A stretch of 64,000 bases of DNA. It comes from Micropterus salmoides (Eukaryota > Chordata > Actinopteri > Centrarchiformes > Centrarchidae). This document shows positions 54,001 to 64,000 of the stretch, one piece after another. Numbering within the stretch: position 1 is the stretch's first letter; every line of letters starts with the position of its first letter. The notes below the pieces were generated by a model. It was not told the origin of the DNA and made no database searches. It saw only the letters and a program-made list of their open reading frames with translations. The DNA lies in NCBI RefSeq assembly GCF_014851395.1, contig NW_024041262.1, positions 15,987,671 through 16,051,670 on the forward strand. The letters are read 5' to 3'. The translations under genes and the position numbers were made by a program.

Positions 54001-54621
54001 ACCTTTTCATTAAGCACCAACAATAACACTGAGTTGACACTTAATGACTTAAGCCGTCAATATATTATACTGTGCATGGTACCTTATATTGTACATGTAT
54101 AAACAATGAAATACATTAAAATGTCATGAATTGAGTTCAGTAATCTTTGGTAATGGTGGTGACGTTAATGCAGTGGCGAATGACAAAAACTACCCTACAA
54201 TCTGCCATCATGCAATTTAGCTTAAAACACATCATATCACTTATGATAACCTTGATCCAATTTATTACAAAAGGCAGAAAGCAACTAATATGGCGATAGT
54301 AAATCTTTGATAGAAGTAGCAGTTCCCTCGCGAAGCTAAGTTGATCAAGTTCTGAACTGTGTTGGGCCCAATAACCGAAGCTTCATTCCCCAATATCTTC
54401 CTTCAAAAAGGCGTATCAGAAATATCTTATCATCACTTTCTGATATTTAAGGTAGGGGAAACTAGCCTTCAGTGAATTCATTCTGATTGGATTGGCCTGA
54501 AAGCTGTTCACTCAGACATACAAAAATGAGCTGATTTTAATTTTCTACGGGAGAAAGGAGGGCAAATTGAAAATTCAGTGGGAAAGCAGAATTTAAATTG
54601 TTAGAGCAGAGAAGCACTTAC

Positions 54622-54642
54622 CTCTTCACGCAACTTTATCAA
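54622..54642 (-). CDS. vti1a: vti1a 21-base microexon (beta isoform insertion)
   Basis: This microexon has 21 bases on the minus strand and encodes LIKLREE. The same seven residues are, to my recollection, the insertion that separates the brain-enriched Vti1a-beta isoform from the shorter form; they sit just before the SNARE motif. The donor is GAG followed by GTAAGTG, close to consensus. The acceptor ends CATGATGCAG and is preceded by roughly 50 bases that are mostly pyrimidine on the minus strand (54643-54700). UGC occurs twice within about 20 bases of the acceptor. Both ends are phase 0, so including or skipping the exon keeps the frame. It lies between the linker exon (59757-59834) and the SNARE exons, as required. 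The length is too short for an open-reading-frame scan; the call rests on splice sites, frame, order and residue identity together. Confidence 0.92.
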
Positions 54643-55399
54643 CTGCATCATGAGAGCAAAAGAGAGAAGAGAGAAAGATGGAGAGAGTGAAGAAGAGATA
54701 AAAAAAACGCAGCAAGCAGAAGATCAGTCATGTGGCTTGGTACAGAATTAACCATGACGATTTATCTGTTTGCATGTTTAGCATTTGGAAATCACAAGAC
54801 AAAAACATTAAAAGAAGCTAAATACGCCGCTCGGGCTGACTTTTTTGAACAAACAAAGATCAAGTCCTGGTGCTGTCACATTAAACAAAGAGGGAATGGA
54901 TCGCTCGACTTGCAATATCAACTAACATTATCAAGGAAGTCACATCACAAACGTTGATACAGCACAAGAAAAGAATAAATGAGTAAAATAAAGTCTGCAA
55001 ATATATTTTGTATCTGTCATTTTGCTGAATTCTCTGGAAAAGGATTAAAAGAAATATGTGCCCTTTGGAACCGAATGGAGAAATGCTGAGCCACTCCATT
55101 TGTAACACAGTTTATCAATGCTGATATGCTGTCAATATTTCATGTAACTTATGCATATCAGTAAAGGTGCATGCTGTTTATATTATGTACAGAAGTCTAC
55201 GTGAAGCTACCACTGTATATACATACAGTGCAGCTTATTATTGGGACAGCCACAGATCATGAAAAATGAATCTTAGCATAGCTATACATTTTTGATTAAA
55301 GAGCATAGCAAATTTAAGAAAAAAGAAGTAAATAAGAAATGTTATTCCTATTCCCTGTCCTGGAAAACCTTGCATCTGTAATAATGAATCAGACATTTG

Positions 55400-55700
55400 A
55401 GGGAGGGCAACAATCCCATTTGCCATTAATTATGCCTAATCACAATTAAATAGGTTGCTTCCCTTGCCTGTTCTTAAGTGAGGGCTGTAGAGAAAGAAAA
55501 AGAAGGCTGCTGCTTATCGTGGGAATGCAACCCGGTTGGATAAAAAGGGGAAGGATTTCTTGATTTGCAAGCCTTTTAGAGGTGATTTCTTTTAATCCAC
55601 ATTTCTTGGCCAACATTAAAGGTTAGCACATCTAAAGGGAGGCTCAGGGCCACTATTACTTGTGCTGTTTATTTTGAATTTTGTGACTCTGCAATAATTT
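55400..55700. other. conserved-looking non-coding block near the microexon
   Basis: Homeodomain-type cores (CATTAATTATGCCTAATCAC, CAATTAAAT) and TCTTTTAATCC lie in non-repetitive sequence about 800 bases upstream of the microexon in gene direction. It could be a splicing or transcriptional element; the sequence alone does not decide. Confidence 0.25.
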
Positions 55701-58700
55701 TGTATCATATATGGAAAGAGTTCTTAGATTTTGAATTCCAAACTTGATTGCTTACTTTAAGGTTCAAAAAAACAGCTGGGAGAGGGTCAGAAAATTGCAT
55801 CTTCATATTCAAATAATTCAGAACAAGTGACAAAAAGGTGAACATGAGCTCCTATCAGCTCTTCTGGACAGAATAAAATGTGAGAAATAACATTTAACAG
55901 TTGTACCTATTTTATAATGAAATCCTAAACAACAAAAAACAATATTGTACCGCATACTTTGTCTCCTCTATTTATATTACACCACTATTAAAGGCACTCA
56001 AAGAAATTTGTCATAAAATATTACATTCAGGAGGACTCAATACTATATAAAACACAAACAAAAATATCAAGTACATTTGTAACAGCATTTCCTCTGTAAT
56101 TTTAGAAGCATCTCAAAAATAGTTCCTGCATTAGTGTTTTTTTTTTCTTCCCCAAAAATATAGCTACAACAGTTCACTGCTATATTGTCAATATCTGTAA
56201 TGTGGGAGGTAAACAGATATAATTGCATGTTTTTCGAAAGAGATCTTCTCCTTGAAAATGTCGGCAGTGACAAGACGCAATACTTAAGCAGCAACTCCCC
56301 ACGAAGAATGCATTATTGAAGAGGCCAAAGTTTAAAACTACACTGTGGATGTGGTTATTTGTGGCTAAAAAAAACCCAGCAGATCCTGCGATCCCTCACC
56401 CCAGCTCTGCCATCAGTCAATGGGTACCAAACAAAACTTGTTCTAGCTCATTTGTGCTGCCTGACTGATTGCAAGTCCTCGTGGAGGATTTGTTAAAACT
56501 ATATGAGGGGGCATGTTGAGCTGTGTTTCTCGTTTCTTCCTGTTTAGCTTTATTTTTCTTTGGCATCCATTCTTTAGTATAGCCAACGATGCTCGCGTTG
56601 CTCAAGAGATATAGAGCAGTAAATACAGAATATTGTAAATGTTATAATTACTCCTGCATGAGCGCCTTTCCTTGTGTTTTTGTGATGCCAGCCAGTATTC
56701 AAAATTGCACTGCTGCAATTTTTCTGTTATGATAATCAGCAATTTTTTTTTTCAAACAAAAGATTTTTTTTATCCAATACGGAATTCGATACAAGTGGTA
56801 ATCTGCTTCCTTTGTAGCCTGTAAAATCTGGTCCATGCCGGCTCAAACCAGCACAATCTCTTGTGGCCAAGCCTTCTGCTGTGACTGAAATCGAAACTAT
56901 TCCGTATAGTGTTCGTGTGTGAAAAATGTGTGTGCATTTGCTGCTTTGTGTGTGGTGTCTCTCTGTGTGTGTGTTTGGTGTTGGTGTGTGTCTTCACCAA
57001 CATTTGTGCGTGTGTTGCATGCAGAGGAAACAGAAAGAAAAAATGTGCAATAGTAGCCTACCACATTATTAAAAAAAACAGCGATAGTGCCAATTCAGTC
57101 TCTGTCCGCATACAGATAACGAATAAATGCCGAACTCTATTAAATCGTCCTTTAGCCATTATCGCAGGGCCAACACGCCATTTTCAGAACTTATGACGGT
57201 TCCCTGTTTACTTAGCTATAAATCCTTGCCATGTAACCAACAGATTTGTGACTGGTAATGATCTGCTCAGCCAGTGCTATATGAAATGATCCTGACCTCT
57301 TTCAGATCGTCAGGAATTAAATTGACCGACTTGCCCCAGCCCCCACCATCTTTTCCCCTCTCTTATCACCGCCGTCTCGTTAGATAAAAAACCCTGAAGT
57401 TCCGAGTACTCCACTCACAGCAAGACCACGACAAGTATTATCTCCACAAGTTTTAAAATGAAAATGAGGTAAATACAGCACGTAGGAGAAAAAAGGGAGA
57501 ACATATATCATCTATTTACTTTGCTTTTGCCCCCTGCATGAACTCTTTCTAAGGTTTTGTGTGTGTGTGTTTAGATTTATGGTATAATTACAATTATTTC
57601 ACATCGGACATTATTATTGCAAATTAATACTGTGTTTTTCACAATTCAATAATAAATCTTTTTCTCATACAGAAGTTGGGAGAATAAAATAAAATGATAT
57701 GAAAAAACTCACTTACTATAGCTTAGATTTGTTTGGCCTAAATTCCCAAAGATAAATACATTTTAAGGTAAATATATTTTATACATTTTACCAATAATAA
57801 TAATTTAATTTTATGCATATTGTTTTACTTTTTTATAATTAAATAATTATGTTCAACTGAGAATTAAGAATGAAGCTGTGGATACTGTTTACAGATGTCA
57901 CATTCTGCTACCTTTTTCTGACACGTGCATGAATGGGTTAAAGTAGCACAACATTTCACTGTTTTTCATTTAGTAAGTAATCATTTGAAATAAAAACAAT
58001 ATAAATACATTTGGTAATTATTGTCAATAATAACTATTTTTAAACCAATAATTACAACAATAAAACAGCAATTTCCAAAATTTAAAACATCATTCCACAG
58101 TGTTAATTCTATACCAATACATTTCCCAACAATTTTCTTTGAGATGTGAAAATTCTATATTTATAAGTATTACTTTTAAATATTTTCAGATACATTTTTA
58201 ATGAAAGGAAAATAATATTTGAAATGAAATGTGATACATTTTTTAGCTTTTCCTTGACAGGATTTAGATCGAACTCATCAGTGTCGCAAATGTGACATTT
58301 CTGACAGCAAATCTCCTTCCAACTTCTGCATAAAATGTCAGAGTCACTTTTGCGTCTCACTAATTTGCCAGGAATATGCATTTCAATTACACATCTTGGC
58401 TCGTGATACATATGTTTCTAAGATGTGAAGTTCATGGGTCATCATTGAAATGGTAATAGGGAAATGTTCAAAAAAAAAAAAAAACCCAGACAACTTTATT
58501 TAGCTTTGCTTAGCAGTGAATCATCTAAATATACTCACATAAAACACTGTGGGACTAAATGTGCAAATATGCATTTGATTATTCATCTTTGTCTTTTTTT
58601 GTTTTTTGAGTGCACATTTGCAAATGCAAAGTATTTATTTGCATGCGAGTGTGTGTGATTGTGTGTGCCTTGAGACACAGCAACCCCTCCAAGTTGACAG

Positions 58701-59520
58701 CAGATTCTAAAGGCAATATATAATTAGTCAAAAGACGTTTGGTCATAGTTGAGAGTGGCTGCGTATGAGTGGCAGCTGTGCAGGTGAACAATAGGTAAGT
58801 GCGTTTTAAATGTTAAACCGCTGCTTGCTGAATCCGTTGATTTATCACTGTTTTGATGCAATTCTACATTTATTCAAAACAAGTTTTAAATAACATGTGA
58901 CATATTTTGGCCAATTAAGATGACAATTGAAGATTAGTTTTTCTTTTCATTACCACTTTCATAACTGCTGGGAATGAATCTTTTGTTGACATTGCTGACA
59001 ATGAATGAAAACTGTTAATGCGGTCTTTATCCGTTGTTTATATCCCTCGAAATTCAACAGGCTGAACTGATATTCAAACAAAATGTCAGTCATCGTCTTT
59101 TAGTAAACAATAAAACAAAATGTAAATATGTTGATAGATAATACATCAAATCCACAAATAAGTCAAATAGAATTTGAGATTTTTGATTAAAGGCTGATAT
59201 TAAATAATCAATGAAAATATTTAGGAGCTAAAGGAGCACTGCACCAAAATATTTCAGTCATCAGAATAATATGAGAACCTGTGTTCTTATTCATTTTGTG
59301 TATGTATATTATGGAAGTTTGCCACCCTTGGAGTTTAAAGAAAGACCAGAGAACAAGATTTAGCAATTCTCGTGCATGTATGTCTCTATATGTGTGGGGA
59401 CCGTGTGGAGGATCTATTATTGGTCTAAGTCCACACCCGGCTGGAGAACAGCTATGGGATAGTTGGTACTGGGGAGGCCGGGTTTTTAGATTGAAATTTC
59501 GATTGTGTATTTGTGTTTAG

Positions 59521-59538
59521 GTGTGTGTGTGTGTGTGT
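59521..59538. repeat. short GT repeat
   Basis: GT repeat of nine units, about 220 bases from the donor site of the exon at 59757-59834. Confidence 0.9.
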
Positions 59539-59669
59539 CTCTGTCACAATCTGGCTTTGGCCAGACACTGGTCCCATGCCCTGAGCCCACTCACTGGTAG
59601 CCCAGCTTTGCATTAAACAGTGTTCCTTCCGCGTGACTTGGTGACAATACCATGGCTTCGGCGCTCGAT

Positions 59670-59686
59670 GGCCCCTGTGAGGGGCC
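59670..59686. other. GC-rich hairpin downstream of the linker-exon donor
   Basis: GGCCCCT and AGGGGCC form a perfect 7-base stem with a 3-base loop (GTG). In gene direction it lies about 70 bases inside the intron after the donor at 59756. Confidence 0.5.
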
Positions 59687-59756
59687 CACCTCCTCACCCT
59701 GGGGGCCAGTCAGCCACCCACACTGGTGTCGTTTGGGACCCTGATTAGCACCTCAC

Positions 59757-59834
59757 CTGGCTCTCGGAGGAACTGGCGTCATCTCCCAGGAGCTCGTTGC
59801 GCACCTCATCACTGTAGGCAATACGTGACCTTTT
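59757..59834 (-). CDS. vti1a: vti1a coding exon, linker before SNARE motif
   Basis: This internal coding exon has 78 bases on the minus strand and encodes 26 residues, beginning KRSRIAYSDEVRNELLGDD and ending SESQ. Mammalian Vti1a carries the same stretch between its N-terminal Habc bundle and its SNARE helix, with differences only in the serine-rich end. The acceptor is CCCTGCAG and the donor is CAG followed by GTGAGGTG. Both ends are phase 0, which matches the phase-0 microexon at 54622-54642. The Habc exons upstream (to the right) were not found between 59835 and 64000 and are presumed to be outside the window. The serine-rich end is the least conserved part and joins directly to the alternative insertion. 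Confidence 0.96.
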
Positions 59835-61128
59835 CTGCAGGGGGAGGAGGATGAGGAAGAAGGACAAAAAGAAGAAGAGAAATGAGAAAGAGGACAGCAA
59901 AGAGAGAAAACAAGTGGGGAAATATGGCTTAGTACTGTTGTTGAAGCGAAAACACAACAGGCATTCCTTAAGCACGAGAGCCCCCTAATGGAACTCGGTG
60001 ACAAGTCATACACATGCAGGTTGTGTGTATGTGTGTGAGTGTCTCTGCGTGTGTGTGCCCCTACAACACATGTACTGAAAACAAGCCTGTGTGGGTTTGT
60101 GCCCATGCCTCCTTCCAAGGTGATCTACTGTACCTAGTGCACTCGTGCCAGAGAAGTGGTGGCAAAGAGCCCCCCCATCTTACCCACTTAAACAAATATA
60201 AGTTGAGGGATAAAAAAACCTCATCTTGTGTGATTGGAGAGGCTGTGGAACAGTGGGGACAGGAGAGAGGGCCAGGGAGATGTATTATGAGGAAGTATCA
60301 CTTGTCAGCGCTAAATCTTTTCTGGGGGCTGTCACTGCTGTCATCCCAGTGCAGTGGCAGGCTCTGTGATAACACCAATGCTGAGACTCAGACAGGGAAT
60401 AATTCATCACCCATTGGCGGCCCATCGGATTTGGGGTTGCCTCTCTCTCTAACGTACGCACACACACAGACACACACACCCTCTTTCACTCTCTCTCTTT
60501 CTGTCTCTAGATAGGCTAGAATAAGAGGGAATGCCATGTCCACAAAAAAAAGACAAACAGACACACATTTCATACACACTTCAGAGTGTGCCACCTCCAA
60601 TTGTCGAAGAGTGGGCTGCCGTTGTACCGCTTGTTTACAGACGCCCGACCCATGGAAAAACAGCCTCTTGGCATGCCCTCTAAACTAAATACACACCAGC
60701 AGCAGACACAGAAAGTGTTTACTAAGCCTCCTTCGCTTTCTCTCCCTGCCTTGACAGGGTTTCTAGGTGGGCTGCTGGAGGTGGGCAAAATCAAAGGCAA
60801 ACACCAGCATAGGAATGAAAATATCACTTTTTCTCCACAAGAATTCTTTCTTTTTTCTATATTTACTTAGTTCCCGACTAAATAAATAAAACTAAGTAGG
60901 AGAATCAGTAAAGGAACACCAATTACCTGGTGGGGATATTTTCTTTTTCTCAAATACAGCTTCCTTTACCAGTATCTTTCCATTAGCTATTAAGCTATTG
61001 CACAAGTACTTTGATGCTACCTTCCATATGAAAAGCACAAATCAAACTTAAAAGGCCAATTCTAGCCTCAAGAGTGATAATATCAAGTTGCTTGATTGAA
61101 ATTAACTTTGGAACCAATCACAACCGGT

Positions 61129-61158
<30 letters not shown>
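61129..61158. repeat. poly-G tract, 30 bases
   Basis: Thirty consecutive G, the longest homopolymer in the window. Its true length is uncertain because such runs are hard to sequence. Confidence 0.95.
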
Positions 61159-61159
<1 letters not shown>

Positions 61160-61169
61160 CCTCTCCTCA

Positions 61170-61400
61170 TAATCTGGAGCACTGAGTGGAAAGTCATGGC
61201 TCATGTGATTTGGTTGTTATTATCGTGATGGTGAGGGCCACAGTTCTCTCTGGAGTAATTACTGACTAGACGGAGAGCCTGATTGACCCGGACCACAAAA
61301 CCCATTAGATAAAGAGCGCACCCAAACAATACTCGACCACAGGGACCACAGCTAACCACAGAACGCCGACTGTGGGGAAAACAGGCCCCCCTCTCCACCC
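61170..61400. other. conserved-looking non-coding block
   Basis: Non-repetitive sequence follows the 30-base G run. It includes GGAGTAATTACTGAC, CCATTAGATAAAGAG and several ACCACA cores of RUNX type. No splice-bounded coding frame is seen. Confidence 0.25.
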
Positions 61401-62019
61401 AACATGTATTACACAAGAGCACTTTGTCCATATCTGCTGTTTAAGATGTTTTTGCAATTGTTTTGTGATTGTGCCATACAACGCTTAGGTCAATTATTAA
61501 CTTTTAAGATTGTGATAATTGTTGCAATACTCAATTACGTGACAACAAATTCTAAAATATCTAGAAAAATAAGGTAAAACATTAGACACATGTAATCCAT
61601 GTATGTATCATAGTTTTAAACAAACAAGTCAATATGCTTCCCCAACATTCTTTTGATTAACATCAATACCATACATAGATATGGCAAATATAGGTGACAT
61701 AATCATACATAATATAATAATCACTGCTTTTCATCCTTTGTTGAAATGTCTGCAGATAATCGTCTTTTATTTTAAATAATTTGTGATCATATTTTGTCCC
61801 TCTAAAATGTGATTATCTAAAAATTTCATTAATTTGCTGACTTTTTGTTTTCAATTTAGCTTTTCTTTCTTTCTTTTTTTTTTTTACAGCCCCATCTTCT
61901 GTGCAGGGGTGAATAAGTGGTCACTGTATTGTTGTCAGGACATTAAAAGGATTTTCTTATATGAATGAAACCAGAAAGACAATAAGCATCAATTTGAAGA
62001 CAGCATGTACACAAGGCGC

Positions 62020-62044
62020 GCACACATACACACACACACACACA
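62020..62044. repeat. CA microsatellite
   Basis: CA repeat with one TA interruption, about 12 units. Confidence 0.92.
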
Positions 62045-63439
62045 TTTGTTGCCACAAAAACACCCACATATTCCATTTAAGTCGAGTTTCATCTTAAAGA
62101 GCTGCAGTGAAACTTAGGGGGAAAGACGACTTCACCAGTAATTGAGACGAGGAAGCCTGGGAGAAGCATTGATTTGAATGTTAAGACTTACGTCGCCTTC
62201 AAACCATATACAGGTTTGGTATTTCTAAATAGCTGTCTGTTACAGATGAATGTATGAAGCGTTTCTGCAATGAGAACAGTGCAGATAACAAAGAAAGTTT
62301 TAAGAATGGAAAATGTCAGTGAAATGAAAGTGTTGCCGCTACCTCCCTGTACCTACAGTACACACTCCCGTTTATGGATTCCCCCTCTGGAAAGCATCAG
62401 ATTCCTGAGTGATTACTGCCTTCCCATTTGATGTAAAACATAAACAGCTGTGCAATATTGACTGCTTAATACAATAACAGATTATAAGTTGGGGTGTTTA
62501 AAAATTGCTAAGTGACAACAGGATCACTCTTGAGGTCAAGAAAGCAGATATCAGATCCCTGTTCCATAGTAAAATCTTCTATTCTATAAAGACAATGTAC
62601 TGAAACTCTCATTCTAGTTACAGTATGTAAAGACTGTGCTCCGCATCTTAAGACGAAGACAACTAATCAGGCTTTGTAATCTAAAAAAGAATGAGCGCTT
62701 TCAGAAGATACCTTATTGCTCAGAAAAGAAAAAAAAGAGCTTTTTTAATCCTTTTGAAAGGTCTGTCTTTTGTCACTTTTTTAATCTTGGGTGAGAATTT
62801 GCTTCTATTCCCGGAAGCACACAAGAAAAGTACAAAGGTACATCTTAACTTTATGCAAAGTGGCCTGCCTTTAAAACTCTACACATCCCGTCAAATGCAG
62901 CGATGAAGGTTCTGATGTCCTGTCAAAAACACACATTTTACCTCTGTTGACATGGATAGCAGACAAAAAAAAAAATTCTTCTTTACCCATCAAAAAGTAA
63001 TTACATATGCATGCATAACAATTCATATCAGATATGCTAATCAGTTTGGCATAATCCTCAGAGCAGCAAATTATATTTATTTAGTTACAGTGAATATATG
63101 GATCTTTCCTTTGTGTGCAATTTCTTTCTAATATATGGGCATACATGGCTATATATGGTCTAAATTAACAATGATTTTTAACTTCCTCCATGGTCCTTAA
63201 AGAAGAAAGTAAATCTAAAAACCTTCTGTTTACAGAAAATGTATTAATAATTGTAAAACAATGACCTTTGCTAATTTAAAGCACTCTACAATCGCTGTCA
63301 ATTTAATGTAAAAGGAAAGCTCCCCATCTACAAAACAATCACGATAATTAAAATCAAATAAACTGAGATTTATGTACACATTTCAATGCCCTCCAACTCT
63401 TCTCCTTGCTTTTTGCCCAGTGCAATGAGTGACACAAGG

Positions 63440-63730
63440 ACAAGCACAAATAATTGTGGCGCCTGAAAAGCTGAAAAATGTAAACAGTTCATTAGATGGG
63501 AAATAAAAGGCGTAAAAATACCCAGGGGCAGAGTGTAATGAGGGGCCCTGAAGTTCCTCTGCAGACGCTTTTCCCTCCACTTTCCCAAGCTTTTCCTTTT
63601 TGCCCTGCACACACGGCTGGTGGCATAGCATGAAGAGTAATTAACGATATTCAATTTATAATACTATGTTCCATTACAGGCTTTTTCAACAGTAGGAGAG
63701 CGGCTGGGCATTTCCACATTTAGACCTAAT
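63440..63730. other. conserved-looking non-coding block
   Basis: The block contains GAGTAATTAACGATATTCAA and GGAAATAAAAGGCGTAAAAA in non-repetitive sequence. Two overlapping minus-strand open frames have no recognisable domain. Confidence 0.22.
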
Positions 63731-64000
63731 AACACTTATGTCCAGCTCTATGTGCTTGTCTGAAACTGGCATTTAACCTTTTTATTTTCCTCACTTTGAG
63801 AGCTGGTCTATGAATGTGAAAACACATCAACACCACCTTTTTAAAAATAAGTTTCAGATGGGCATTAAATCCACACAAATATACAATTAAACATTTAGTT
63901 TAATATCCTTGAATATCTTGTAAAAACTGAAAAATACTTAAGTCAGCAATGAAATGACAATAAGGTAGGGTCATAAAATGTCTCTTAGTTCACAAGAATG

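Larger units (their letters stand above)
33612..54621 (-). other. vti1a: vti1a intronic interval with an unseen exon
   Basis: This interval of 21,010 bases lies between the microexon and the exon at 33541-33611. The microexon ends in phase 0 and the next seen exon begins in phase 1, so at least one exon of 3n+1 bases must lie between them. In Vti1a this is the start of the SNARE motif, about 85 bases. No minus-strand match was found by reading, and the N gap at 53501-54000 is the likeliest place. The rest holds simple repeats, one dispersed repeat (36879-37140) and conserved-looking blocks. Confidence 0.75.
54643..59756 (-). other. vti1a: vti1a intron before the microexon
   Basis: This complete intron of 5114 bases has donor GTGAGGTG and an acceptor ending GATGCAG on the minus strand. 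The segment next to the acceptor is pyrimidine-rich and carries the UGC motifs. A short GC-rich hairpin lies near the donor (59670-59686). The part from about 57540 to 58250 is very AT-rich with no feature that I can name. Confidence 0.85.
59835..64000 (-). other. vti1a: vti1a upstream intron (partial)
   Basis: This is intron sequence upstream of the exon at 59757-59834, running off the right edge. The expected preceding exon (encoding the end of the Habc region, with YKQEMGKLETDF in mammals) was sought on the minus strand and not seen. It holds a 30-base G run, a small CA repeat and two conserved-looking blocks. Confidence 0.7.

Noticed and set aside
53414..54102. Long open frames across the N gap
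   Set aside because: They consist of unknown bases read as X and have no coding meaning.

Overview
The window is vertebrate, almost certainly teleost fish, nuclear DNA. It is AT-rich, nearly all non-coding, full of CA/GT, GA/CT and poly-G simple repeats, and carries remnants that resemble fish interspersed repeats. No bacterial-type gene organisation is present, and most open reading frames are chance frames in intron sequence.

I can support one gene: vti1a (vesicle transport through interaction with t-SNAREs 1A, a Qb-SNARE), on the minus strand. Four coding exons were found, running from right to left: 59757-59834 (linker before the SNARE motif), 54622-54642 (a 21-base microexon), 33541-33611 (centre of the SNARE motif) and 30365-30426 (end of the SNARE motif). 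Splice sites, reading frame and intron phases agree with each other. The N-terminal Habc exons should lie beyond the right edge, and the exon for the C-terminal membrane anchor beyond the left edge. One exon of about 85 bases, between the microexon and 33611, was not found. A 500-N assembly gap at 53501-54000 sits where it could be.

Layout: 1-30364 is the last intron seen, with most of the transposon remnants and several conserved-looking non-coding blocks. 30427-33540 is a short intron. 33612-54621 is a large intronic interval that includes the gap and probably the missing exon. 54643-59756 is the intron before the microexon, and 59835-64000 is part of an upstream intron. In other vertebrates VTI1A lies next to TCF7L2, so regulatory elements within these introns are plausible, but nothing here proves them.

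The most interesting feature is the microexon. It encodes LIKLREE, the seven-residue insertion that I recall from the brain-enriched vti1a-beta isoform. It keeps the reading frame, and its acceptor has a long pyrimidine tract with UGC motifs, as in SRRM4-dependent neural microexons.
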